A DNA stretch of 64,000 nt from Salipaludibacillus daqingensis. Lineage in GTDB: Bacteria > Bacillota > Bacilli > Bacillales > Salisediminibacteriaceae. The position numbers and the translations under genes were made by a program. The stretch is from assembly GCF_029891575.1 (NCBI RefSeq), contig NZ_JARZHF010000007.1:124001-188000 (forward strand). The letters are read 5' to 3'. The notes under the pieces were generated by a model. It had not been told where the DNA came from, ran no database searches, and saw nothing but the letters and a program-made list of their open reading frames with translations. Positions 34,521-42,533 of the stretch are shown in pieces (position 1 is the first letter of the stretch; each line of letters starts with the position of its first letter).

Positions 34521-35189
34521 ATGAAAAAAAAATATAAATATTTTATCAAGCGAGTCAAATTTAGAATTAGAATGATTTTTTTAAGAGATATAAAAAACAT
34601 TTTAGATTATGGTAAAATAGCACCTTTATATGCAGAGAGAATCTATGTTGATCCAACTGAATTATTAGCAATTGACTTAGATACTCATAAGAAAATAGGG
34701 TGGGGGCCGAAATATTCAGGAAAGGTTATTGAATCTTGGCCTTTGAGTAAAAGTGATTATATACCACTTACTGAAGTTGAAAAAATTAACTATTGTATAA
34801 AGCATTGGGTGGATGGAACTAGCTGGGAAGATACAGGCGAATATTCTTTCTATAAAAAGAAATCAAATAATATGAATAGTATAATTAAAAGGCACAAAGA
34901 GTTAGATCGCATATTTGAAGAAATTAAAAAAGATGGGAAATTAAAAACTAGAAAAGAATTAAGCTTTTTAGCTTATCGAGAAGAATTTGGCATTAGAATC
35001 AATATAGGTCCAGAAGGGGAGTTAATATTTGCTGATGGAGGTACTCACAGAATTGCAATAGCTCTTATTTTAGGTTTTAAACAGGTGCCAGCGCAGATTG
35101 GTTGTATTGACCGGAGGGCATTAACTCTTTTGCCTAGATTAAGAAAGAAAGTAGAATACATTGAAAATGAAAGTTTATTTTATTTTTAG
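34521..35189 (+). CDS. ParB/sulfiredoxin-fold protein of unknown function (copy B)
   Basis: This 222-residue paralogue of the protein at 22546 has a basic N-terminus and VDPTELLAID. It also has the shared H-W-x-DGTSWEDTGEY block (about 92-105), a helical middle (KELDRIFEEIKKDGKL), and the superfamily loop INIGPEGELIFADGGTHR (His176, Arg177) followed by IAIALILGFKQVPAQ. It follows directly after the pseudokinase-bearing protein, making a kinase, NTase-like and ParB-like gene trio. The ATG at 34512 abuts the ribosome site (AAAGGGGGG), so the ATG at 34521 is preferred. No function is known to me for this family in polysaccharide loci. Confidence 0.6.
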   Translation: MKKKYKYFIKRVKFRIRMIFLRDIKNILDYGKIAPLYAERIYVDPTELLAIDLDTHKKIGWGPKYSGKVIESWPLSKSDYIPLTEVEKINYCIKHWVDGTSWEDTGEYSFYKKKSNNMNSIIKRHKELDRIFEEIKKDGKLKTRKELSFLAYREEFGIRINIGPEGELIFADGGTHRIAIALILGFKQVPAQIGCIDRRALTLLPRLRKKVEYIENESLFYF

Positions 35190-35256
35190 ATATGTAGACT
35201 ATAATAAGGGTTGTTTTCATTTTGTTATGTGCAAGGAGTCTGAGGAGGTATGATTA

Positions 35257-36336
35257 ATGAAAATTTTAGTTACCGGTGCAGCAGGATTTGTAGGTATGCA
35301 CTTATCAAAACGGCTGTTACAAGATGGATATACTGTCATTGGTTTTGATAATATAAATGATTATTATAACATTCAATTAAAAAGGGATCGATTGGAAGTT
35401 CTTCTTCCATTCGATTCTTTTTCTTTTTACGAAGAAGATTTAGCTGATCGACAGGCATTGAATCAATGCTTTGATAACGAAAAAATTGATGTGGTTATTA
35501 ATTTAGCTGCTCAAGCAGGAGTACGATACAGTTTAGAAAATCCACAAGCATATATTAATTCTAACATTCTAGGGTTTACTAATATTTTAGAAGCGTGTCG
35601 ACATCATCATATTAAACATTTAATTTATGCCTCTTCTAGTTCCGTTTATGGAGCCAATGTAAAAATGCCATTTTCAACGTCTGATGAAGTAAATCATCCA
35701 GTTAGTTTATATGCTGCTACAAAAAAATCTAACGAATTAATGGCTCATACCTATAGTCATTTATTTAATCTTTCAACGACAGGGTTACGTTTCTTTACTG
35801 TTTACGGAACACACGGGCGACCTGATATGGCCTACTATTCATTTACTAAGAACATCATTGAAGGTAAACCGATTAAGGTGTTTAACAAAGGTGAAATGAT
35901 GCGCGATTTCACCTATATAGATGATATCGTCGAAGGCATTGTTGGATTGATTGGTCATCCACCTAAAGCTAACCCGTTTTGGGACCGAGAGAATCCAGAC
36001 CCTAGTTCTAGTTATGCCCCATACAAGATTTATAATATTGGCAACAATCAACCAGTTAAACTTATGGACTTTATTCAAACTTTAGAGAGGCACATAGGCA
36101 TGGAAGCAAAGAAAGAATTTTTACCGATGCAACCAGGCGATGTGCAATCAACCTTTGCGAAAATAGATGACATACAACATGCCATCGGATTTAATCCTTC
36201 CACAACGATTGATGAGGGATTAAAGAAATTTGTAGATTGGTATAAAGATTATTATGAAGTAAAGCAAGCGAGAACATTTGTACCTTTACAATATAGAAAG
36301 AAGATATTTGCTTTTAAAAGGAGTGAAACGATATGA
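35257..36336 (+). CDS. NAD-dependent epimerase, UDP-glucuronate 4-epimerase-like
   Basis: This 359-residue extended short-chain dehydrogenase has GAAGFVGMHL (NAD-binding GxxGxxG), the active-site S-x-YAATKK with Tyr and Lys, and NDYYN-x-QLKRDRL, a segment characteristic of the CapI/UDP-glucuronate 4-epimerase group. RFFTVYGTHGRPDMAYYSF also matches this group. It would provide UDP-galacturonate for an acidic polymer. The needed UDP-glucose dehydrogenase is not in this window. Its stop overlaps the gtaB start by four bases (ATGA). Confidence 0.88.
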   Translation: MKILVTGAAGFVGMHLSKRLLQDGYTVIGFDNINDYYNIQLKRDRLEVLLPFDSFSFYEEDLADRQALNQCFDNEKIDVVINLAAQAGVRYSLENPQAYINSNILGFTNILEACRHHHIKHLIYASSSSVYGANVKMPFSTSDEVNHPVSLYAATKKSNELMAHTYSHLFNLSTTGLRFFTVYGTHGRPDMAYYSFTKNIIEGKPIKVFNKGEMMRDFTYIDDIVEGIVGLIGHPPKANPFWDRENPDPSSSYAPYKIYNIGNNQPVKLMDFIQTLERHIGMEAKKEFLPMQPGDVQSTFAKIDDIQHAIGFNPSTTIDEGLKKFVDWYKDYYEVKQARTFVPLQYRKKIFAFKRSETI

Positions 36337-37229
36337 AAATTAAAAAGGCAATCATTCCTGCGGCTGGTCTTGGTACACGATTTTTACCAGCAACAAAAGC
36401 TCAGCCAAAAGAGATGCTTCCAATTGTCGATAAACCGACAATTCAATTTATTGTTGAAGAAGCTATTGCCTCGGGAATTGAAGACATCATCATTATTAGC
36501 GGACGAGGAAAACGTGCCGTTGAGGATCATTTCGATAAATCATATGAATTAGAAGAAACGTTACTAAAGAAAGAAAAGCTTGACCTGTTAGCAGAAATTA
36601 AAGGTATCTCAAATATGGCGAATATATATTATATAAGGCAAAAAGAACCCCTAGGTCTGGGGCATGCTATTGGATGTGCAAAACATTTCATTGGTGATGA
36701 ACCGTTTGCTGTTTTGCTAGGAGATGACATTGTTCAGTCAGAAACTCCTTGTTTAAAGCAACTAATAAATATATTTGACCGTTATAATTCATCTGTAGTT
36801 GGGGTTCAGCAAGTCCCAGATAAAGATGTCTCAAAATATGGAATTGTATCTCCAAAAATAACACCAATAGAAGATGGGGTTATTCACGTAAAGGACTTGA
36901 TCGAGAAACCAAAACAAAATGAGTCTCCCTCAAACTATGCAATCATGGGACGTTATATATTACGACCAGAAATTTTTCATATTCTAGAAAATTTGGCTCC
37001 TGGAGCTGGTGGGGAAATACAATTAACAGATGCTATTAAAAAACTGAATGAAAACCAAATCGTCTTAGCTTATGAATTTATTGGGAATCGATACGATGTT
37101 GGGGACAAATTAGGATTTGTTAAAGCTACAATAGACGTTGCTTTGCAAAGAGATGATTTGAGAAATGAAGTATTGGATTACTTACAAAAAATAACAGAAA
37201 ATTATTTAGAAACGGAAAGTAATCCTTGA
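36333..37229 (+). CDS. gtaB: UTP-glucose-1-phosphate uridylyltransferase
   Basis: This 298-residue enzyme makes UDP-glucose, the precursor of UDP-glucuronate, glycolipids and wall polymers. Motifs seen are AIIPAAGLGTRFLPATKAQPKEM (nucleotide-binding GxGTR and KEM, here split by family numbering), LLGDDIV, GIVSPK, DLIEKP, GRYIL and AYEFIGNRYDVGDKLG. The length is as in GtaB/GalU. It is translationally coupled to the epimerase gene, so UDP-sugar supply is built into this operon. Another gtaB copy probably exists elsewhere in the chromosome, but that cannot be seen here. Confidence 0.94.
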   Translation: MKIKKAIIPAAGLGTRFLPATKAQPKEMLPIVDKPTIQFIVEEAIASGIEDIIIISGRGKRAVEDHFDKSYELEETLLKKEKLDLLAEIKGISNMANIYYIRQKEPLGLGHAIGCAKHFIGDEPFAVLLGDDIVQSETPCLKQLINIFDRYNSSVVGVQQVPDKDVSKYGIVSPKITPIEDGVIHVKDLIEKPKQNESPSNYAIMGRYILRPEIFHILENLAPGAGGEIQLTDAIKKLNENQIVLAYEFIGNRYDVGDKLGFVKATIDVALQRDDLRNEVLDYLQKITENYLETESNP

Positions 37230-37280
37230 TAATAGCTGGTCACTTACAAAAAGTAAATTGATTAGGAGGTGGTATCATTT

Positions 37281-38357
37281 ATGACTACATTTAAAATAAT
37301 AAACTCGTTACTAGATTGGGAAATGGCTACAAGTGAATTTAATAACTTAGATATCTATTATTCATACCAATATGGAAAAACATCTGCTAACGAAGAAAAT
37401 GGAGATCTGTTTGCTGCCTATTATTCTAATGAAGGTTCTAAATTATTTTATCCATTTATAAAACGAAAGGTAGAAATAGGAAATGAGAAATTAAATGACA
37501 TCATTACTCCATATGGGTATGGGGGGCCGATCGTTGAAGGAGAAAGCAAAAAAATAGTTGTAGAATTCTATAATAAATTTAAATACTATTGTTTAACTAA
37601 TAATATTATTACGGAGACGGTAAGATTTCATCCAATCATTAATAATGCAACCTATTGTGGGAGTTTTTTAAATTGTAAGTATATCAGAAAGACCACCGCG
37701 GTAGATCTTAACAAGACATTAGAAGAAATAAGAAATAATTATTCATCCATGAATAAACGTAATATTAAGAAAGCGAAAAAGGAAGGCGTCACCTGTATAA
37801 AAGCAGAAAGTACAGAAGAAAACATGAACATATTTATCTCCCTGTATAAACAAACAATGAAGAAAAATAAAGCTACTAGCTTTTACTATTTTGATAAAAG
37901 CTACTTTTCAGAACAAATGAACAAAACATCAATGAGCGAAACAATTTTACTTTTCGCAATGTATAAAAACGAAATTATTGCGGCAGTTATGGTGATAATT
38001 GGTAAAACAAACGCTCATTATCATCTAGGTGCTTCAAATAGTGAGTTCCTAAATTTAAAACCTAATAATTTATTATTTGATTTCATGATTGAATATTGCA
38101 AGTTGAATGGTTCATCTGTTTTACATTTAGGTGGAGGATATAAAGAAGACGATGGTTTATTTAAGTTTAAATCTTCTTTTACTAATAACAATAACTATGA
38201 TTATTATATTGGAACAAAAATTTATAATCATGATATATACAGAGAAATTGAAAATGATATTAAACAGACATACCACACGAATGAATATTTTCCAATCTAC
38301 AGAGGGGAATTAATAGAAAAACAACCCGAATTATTAGTCGAGTTCAAAGTCAGATGA
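37281..38357 (+). CDS. FemX/GNAT-like aminoacyl- or acyltransferase
   Basis: This protein of about 358 residues has the tandem-GNAT layout of FemABX and Acetyltransf_6 proteins. The N-terminal part has YPFIKRKV and ITPYGYGGPIV. The central part has NYSSMNKRNIKKAKKEGV, and the C-terminal GNAT half has ILLFAMYKNEIIAAVMV, AHYHLGAS and LLFDFMIEYCKLNG. FemX enzymes use aminoacyl-tRNA to build peptides on lipid II; relatives in polysaccharide loci are thought to acylate amino sugars or attach amino acids. Here a 4-amino sugar from EpsC/EpsN is a plausible acceptor. GTG 37269 lies in the ribosome site, so ATG 37281 is chosen. Confidence 0.75.
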   Translation: MTTFKIINSLLDWEMATSEFNNLDIYYSYQYGKTSANEENGDLFAAYYSNEGSKLFYPFIKRKVEIGNEKLNDIITPYGYGGPIVEGESKKIVVEFYNKFKYYCLTNNIITETVRFHPIINNATYCGSFLNCKYIRKTTAVDLNKTLEEIRNNYSSMNKRNIKKAKKEGVTCIKAESTEENMNIFISLYKQTMKKNKATSFYYFDKSYFSEQMNKTSMSETILLFAMYKNEIIAAVMVIIGKTNAHYHLGASNSEFLNLKPNNLLFDFMIEYCKLNGSSVLHLGGGYKEDDGLFKFKSSFTNNNNYDYYIGTKIYNHDIYREIENDIKQTYHTNEYFPIYRGELIEKQPELLVEFKVR

Positions 38358-38400
38358 CTTTGATTTGATTGGTTGAATACCTTTATTGAAGGAGGAAGAA

Positions 38401-39225
38401 ATGATTGTTGATATCCATAACCACATTTTACCGAATTTTGATGATGGACCAAAAGATTGGTCGGAAGCCATTTTATTAGCTAAACAAGCGGCAGATTCTG
38501 GGATTACTCATGTTTTTGCAACTCCTCATCATAAACATCATCATAAACATCACTATTATGAAAATGATCCTCAGCAAATTATCAAAGTGGTGGATGAATT
38601 TAATCACATTCTTAAAGAGGAAAATATTTCTCTTATTGTATTTTCAGGGATTGAGTATCATCTTCATAAAAATATTCGTGAAGATATGGATAATAACATA
38701 AATGATTTTTTAACTTTAAATAATAAAGGAAGATATATTCTAATTGAACTACCTTGTCATAGTTATCCTCAAAACACAGAAGAAACTTTGTATGAATTAA
38801 AAAGTCGAGGGTTTATTCCGATACTTGTTCACCCAGAGAGAAATAAAATGATTAGGAAAAATCCAGTGAAAATATATAATATGGTTAAAAAAGGGATTTT
38901 AGTTCAAATAACGGCTGGAAGTGTAACTGGACTCCATGGGAAGCGGTTAAAAAATTTTTCTCGGGATTTGTTAGATCATAATCTGGTCCATTTCATTGCG
39001 TCTGATGCACATCATTATTTACGACGTAAATTCGAATTAATTTCTGCGTATAACATGATTGAGTCTATTTATTCGCTGCAATACAGAACATATTTGGAAG
39101 AGAATGCGTGCAGTATAGTAGATGATTCAAATATTAATATATATGAGCCTAGTTTTATTAAAAACAAAACACAATATTTCTTTCTATACAGTCATCCACT
39201 CAATTTACGGGTTGAACAGAAATAG
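38401..39225 (+). CDS. PHP-family tyrosine phosphatase (CpsB/YwqE type)
   Basis: This is a metal-dependent phosphotyrosine phosphatase of about 274 residues that reverses BY-kinase phosphorylation. All PHP metal motifs are visible: DIHNHILPNFDDGP at the N-terminus, ATPHH, GIEYH, VHPERN and SDAHH. A histidine-rich stretch (HHKHHHKHH) follows the second motif, longer than in relatives I recall. The ribosome site GGAGG fixes the ATG at 38401. It should act on EpsB and perhaps on other tyrosine-phosphorylated enzymes of the locus. Confidence 0.9.
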   Translation: MIVDIHNHILPNFDDGPKDWSEAILLAKQAADSGITHVFATPHHKHHHKHHYYENDPQQIIKVVDEFNHILKEENISLIVFSGIEYHLHKNIREDMDNNINDFLTLNNKGRYILIELPCHSYPQNTEETLYELKSRGFIPILVHPERNKMIRKNPVKIYNMVKKGILVQITAGSVTGLHGKRLKNFSRDLLDHNLVHFIASDAHHYLRRKFELISAYNMIESIYSLQYRTYLEENACSIVDDSNINIYEPSFIKNKTQYFFLYSHPLNLRVEQK

Positions 39226-39272
39226 CAAAAGGACAAAGGGTGGACAATTTCAGGGATTTGGAGGTGAAAATA

Positions 39273-39860
39273 TTGAAACGTATTTTTGATTTGCTTTGTT
39301 CACTTTCTTTATTATGCTTATTATTCCCTTTGATGTTATTTATAGCTGGGGTTGTTAAACTTCAATTAGGATCTCCCATCTTATTTAAACAAGAAAGACC
39401 TGGTCTAAATGGAAAACCGTTTCGAATTTGGAAATTCAGAACAATGAATGAAAACAAAGATGAGAATGGCCATTTGCTTCCAGGGAGTAAAAGATTAACG
39501 AAACTTGGGAAATCATTAAGAAAATATAGTTTAGACGAATTGCCGCAACTTTTTAATGTTATCAAAGGCGAATTGAGTTTAGTAGGTCCACGACCGCTGT
39601 TAATGAGTTACCTTTCTATTTACACAGAAGAACAAGCACGAAGGCATGATGTAAAACCAGGTATAACAGGATGGGCTCAAGTTAATGGGCGAAATACAAT
39701 TACTTGGGAAGAAAAGTTTAGATTCGATATTTGGTATGTAGATAATCAATCTATCCTTTTAGATATTAAAATATTATTAATAACTGTGAAGAAGGTATTT
39801 AAAAAAGAAGGAGTGAGTTCTAAAAAGCATTATAGTATGGAGCGATATAAAGGGATTTGA
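39273..39860 (+). CDS. epsL: Initiating phosphoglycosyl transferase, EpsL-like
   Basis: This 195-residue monotopic phosphoglycosyl transferase transfers a sugar-1-phosphate to undecaprenyl phosphate, starting the repeat. It has one N-terminal membrane helix (about 8-30), then FKQERPGLNGKPF, KFRTM, SLDELPQL and GEMSLVGPRP-like GELSLVGPRPL, VKPGITGWAQVNGRN and FDIWYVDN, all close to EpsL/PglC. PglC uses UDP-di-N-acetylbacillosamine, fitting EpsC/EpsN upstream. The frame is open from a GTG at 39240, but GGAGGTG six bases before TTG 39273 marks the start. Confidence 0.9.
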   Translation: MKRIFDLLCSLSLLCLLFPLMLFIAGVVKLQLGSPILFKQERPGLNGKPFRIWKFRTMNENKDENGHLLPGSKRLTKLGKSLRKYSLDELPQLFNVIKGELSLVGPRPLLMSYLSIYTEEQARRHDVKPGITGWAQVNGRNTITWEEKFRFDIWYVDNQSILLDIKILLITVKKVFKKEGVSSKKHYSMERYKGI

Positions 39861-39902
39861 TTAATAAATCTATCTATCTAATAGAACTAATAAAGGGGTG
39901 TA

Positions 39903-41009
39903 ATGATGGGCACAATATTAATTACTGATGTAGGAGCATCTCCTAGTGAAAATGTCATTAAATCTTGGGAAAAATCTGAAATAAATGAAGAAATTATTGG
40001 TGTGTCCAGAAACCCATTTAATTTATATTCATCAAGAGCACATATAAAACGTTATATTCCTTATAACTATGCTTTTAGTAAACAGTACAAGAAATCATTA
40101 TTAAGCATTATAGACAAAGAAAAACCTAATCTAGCTGTTTTTATGAATGATAGAGAGATACTCGCGGCCTCTCAATTTAGAAGTAATTTAATTGAAAAAG
40201 GGACAAATGTATTTATGCCTAATCACTATGTTATAGATGCCTGTACTGATAAATATAAATCTTATAAAATTTGGAAAACAGAAGGAATTAAAGTGCCGAA
40301 AACAATGATGATTATGGATGAAAATGATTTAAAAAAAGCATTTAGTCAACTTGGTAATCTTCAAGGGAATATATGGTTGCGTTCTACTGTTGGCGCAGGA
40401 GGTAGAGGTGCATTACCAACGAATGATTATGAATTTGCCCAAAACTGGATAGATATACACAAAGGATGGGGGGATTTTACTGCGTCAGAATTACTGCAAT
40501 CTGATAAAACTGTGACATGGTTATCAATTTGGTATGAAGGTGAACTGGTGGTGGCTCAAACTAGACGGCGAAAATCTTGGGGGTTTGGAAATCGAACTTT
40601 ATCTGGTGTGACTGGAATTACGAGTGTTGGTGAGACATATTCGTGCAATGAGGTCAACAGAGTATCTCTTGACACGATTTATGCAATAGATAAGAAACCA
40701 CATGGCGTTTATGGTGTAGATATGGCATATGATTATAACGATTTTCCTAATCCAACGGAAATAAATATGCGTTTTTTCACAACGTCTAATTTTTTCACAC
40801 AAGCTGGTTTAAATATGCCGGAAATATATAAAGATATAGCCTTATATAATAAATTTCCCTCTTTAACTAATAAAATTAATCCTCTTGAAGATGGATTAAT
40901 ATGGATACGTGATATGGATCGAGAACCAATTATTTCTTCAGATAAAAACATTAATGTATTTTTTGAAGGGATAAACAAAGAAATAATACCGACTGACACA
41001 ATCATATGA
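39903..41009 (+). CDS. ATP-grasp ligase, carbamoyl-phosphate-synthase-like
   Basis: This 368-residue ATP-grasp protein has a preATP-grasp-like N-terminal domain (ILITDVGASPSENVIKSW), then DKYKSYKIWKTEGIKVPKT and WLRSTVGAGGRGALPT, the glycine-rich ATP loop. The C-terminal metal-binding strand has VDMAYDYNDFPNPTEINMRF. Enzymes of this type join a carboxylate to an amine or another nucleophile. It sits where epsM, the acetyltransferase for the 4-amino group, would be expected after epsL. It may therefore attach an amino acid to that amine instead of acetate. That is speculation from position. A second ATG lies three bases on. Confidence 0.75.
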   Translation: MMGTILITDVGASPSENVIKSWEKSEINEEIIGVSRNPFNLYSSRAHIKRYIPYNYAFSKQYKKSLLSIIDKEKPNLAVFMNDREILAASQFRSNLIEKGTNVFMPNHYVIDACTDKYKSYKIWKTEGIKVPKTMMIMDENDLKKAFSQLGNLQGNIWLRSTVGAGGRGALPTNDYEFAQNWIDIHKGWGDFTASELLQSDKTVTWLSIWYEGELVVAQTRRRKSWGFGNRTLSGVTGITSVGETYSCNEVNRVSLDTIYAIDKKPHGVYGVDMAYDYNDFPNPTEINMRFFTTSNFFTQAGLNMPEIYKDIALYNKFPSLTNKINPLEDGLIWIRDMDREPIISSDKNINVFFEGINKEIIPTDTII

Positions 41010-41148
41010 TCTCTCTAGATTCATTTCTATAATATTTGTTAACGAAAACTTATTTTATTTCTGACTTTTTCTTTTCTCCTAATCTAATATTGTTAGGAAA
41101 GACAACTAGTAAAATAGTGTATAAGACATGCTAGCGGAGTTGTTGGCT

Positions 41149-42126
41149 ATGAAATTGATAATTCGTGTTATTTCAGGGTTCTTAATTGTTTTTATATCAG
41201 TAGTTATTTATACTATGTGGGATAATCAACGAGTCATTGTTGCTAAAGAAACGATATTTATCGAAAACTTACCGAATGAGTTAGCAGGGTTTCGCATTTT
41301 ACAAGTCACAGATTTACATGAAAAAGTATTTGGTGAAGATCAAGTAAAATTAATTAATAAAGTTAATCAACTAGATTATGATGTGATTGTATTTACTGGT
41401 GACATGTTAGACGATGAGAATAGTGATATTTATACACCAACATATTTGCTATTAGAAGGTATCGATAACCTTACACATGCTCTATATGTTGCTGGAAATA
41501 CAGATCCTGAAAATTCTATATCCGTTTCTGAACGTTCTGCTAACAAGCATGAATTCATTCGTGGAATGTCTGAAAGAGGAGTACAATCTCTAGAATCTTT
41601 ATATTCGATAAATAAAGGAAATGCAACGATACATTTTGTAGAATTTGATATTTCACTAAAAAACCCTATAACTCAATTAGAAAAATTGAAGGGGGCGTCA
41701 AGCAGTTCTGTTAAGGATATTGAATATCAAAAGAAATTATATAATAATATGACAATACTTGACGATCTGACTGATGATGATGTCCTCATTTCTCTCAACC
41801 ATTACCCTTTAATTGATAATAGAATAGATAAATATAAAAATGACCAGTCAATTTTATTTAGAGATTATGACCTTCATATTGCTGGGCATTATCATGGTGG
41901 TCAAATTAGGATTCCTTTTTATGGTGCCTTATTTGTACCCGAAGTTTATGCTGATAGCATGTTTTTCCCACCGCGAGATAGAGTAAAGGGAGTATGGGAA
42001 TACAATGGATTAAAGCAATATGTCAGTGCTGGCTTAGGAAGTAGTAATGCAGTAAGTTGGTTGGATTTTCGTCTTTTTAACACTCCTGAAATTAACTTAT
42101 TAACATTGAAAAGATCTCCTAGTTGA
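41149..42126 (+). CDS. Membrane-anchored metallophosphoesterase (YkuE-like)
   Basis: This protein of about 325 residues has one N-terminal membrane helix (about 5-25) and an outside-facing calcineurin-like domain. The metal motifs are VTDLHE, VFTGDML, AGNTDPE, LNHYP and GHYHGGQIR. The third motif reads Gly-Asn-Thr-Asp where Gly-Asn-His-Asp/Glu is normal, so the catalytic histidine is replaced. The substrate could be a lipid-A-like or wall-linked phosphoester, as for YkuE-group enzymes. It is separated from the eps locus by a 139-base gap. ATG 41149 fits GGAG better than ATG 41128. Confidence 0.8.
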   Translation: MKLIIRVISGFLIVFISVVIYTMWDNQRVIVAKETIFIENLPNELAGFRILQVTDLHEKVFGEDQVKLINKVNQLDYDVIVFTGDMLDDENSDIYTPTYLLLEGIDNLTHALYVAGNTDPENSISVSERSANKHEFIRGMSERGVQSLESLYSINKGNATIHFVEFDISLKNPITQLEKLKGASSSSVKDIEYQKKLYNNMTILDDLTDDDVLISLNHYPLIDNRIDKYKNDQSILFRDYDLHIAGHYHGGQIRIPFYGALFVPEVYADSMFFPPRDRVKGVWEYNGLKQYVSAGLGSSNAVSWLDFRLFNTPEINLLTLKRSPS

Positions 42127-42149
42127 TATAGTTTCAAATATAACTCTGA

Positions 42150-42340
42150 TCTCCAGAAGGTTTTGGTGCTGTTTTCTTTAAATGAGAGGAATGGAGGATC
42201 TATAGCTGCCCTTCCTTCTAAGGGATGGTAAGTTACGTAAGGTATCTCAATAGGAGTTGATCCTATAAAGCGAGAGGATTTGAAGTAGATGTGTTCCCTG
42301 CGATATAAGTGAATACTGCAGGAAAGCTCAAGATTTTTAT
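42150..42340 (+). ncRNA. Candidate 6S RNA
   Basis: A non-coding stretch of about 190 bases folds by eye into the 6S rod. The ends pair as TTTTGG-GC-TTTTC (42161-42176) with GGAAAGCTCAAGA (42321-42333), with two small bulges. An inner arm pairs GGAATG (42188-42193) and ATCTAT (42198-42203) with GTAGAT (42285-42290) and TGTTCC (42292-42297). Between them is a large bubble whose 3' side can form a small CTGC/GCAG hairpin, as in 6S RNA that mimics an open promoter to trap sigma-A RNA polymerase. The call rests on hand folding only. Confidence 0.5.
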
Positions 42341-42369
42341 TTTTATATTGATTCAGGAGTTCCTAGTTT

Positions 42370-42420
42370 AAGCGTCCACACTCTATTGCTGATGTAGCGA
42401 TGGTTTGTGGACGCTTTTTT
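42370..42420 (+). terminator. Strong terminator after the candidate 6S RNA
   Basis: AAGCGTCCACA (42370-42380) pairs with TGTGGACGCTT (42406-42416). An inner ATTGCT/AGCGAT stem extends it, and a run of six T follows. Confidence 0.87.
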
Positions 42421-42533
42421 GTTGTATTATCAGGCAATAGAGTTTCAAATATATGTATGTTATACTTCTGTATGTTATTTCCAAGTTTTAAAATCTTGTA
42501 TTTATGGGAATGTGCGGAGTAAAGGAGGTTGTT

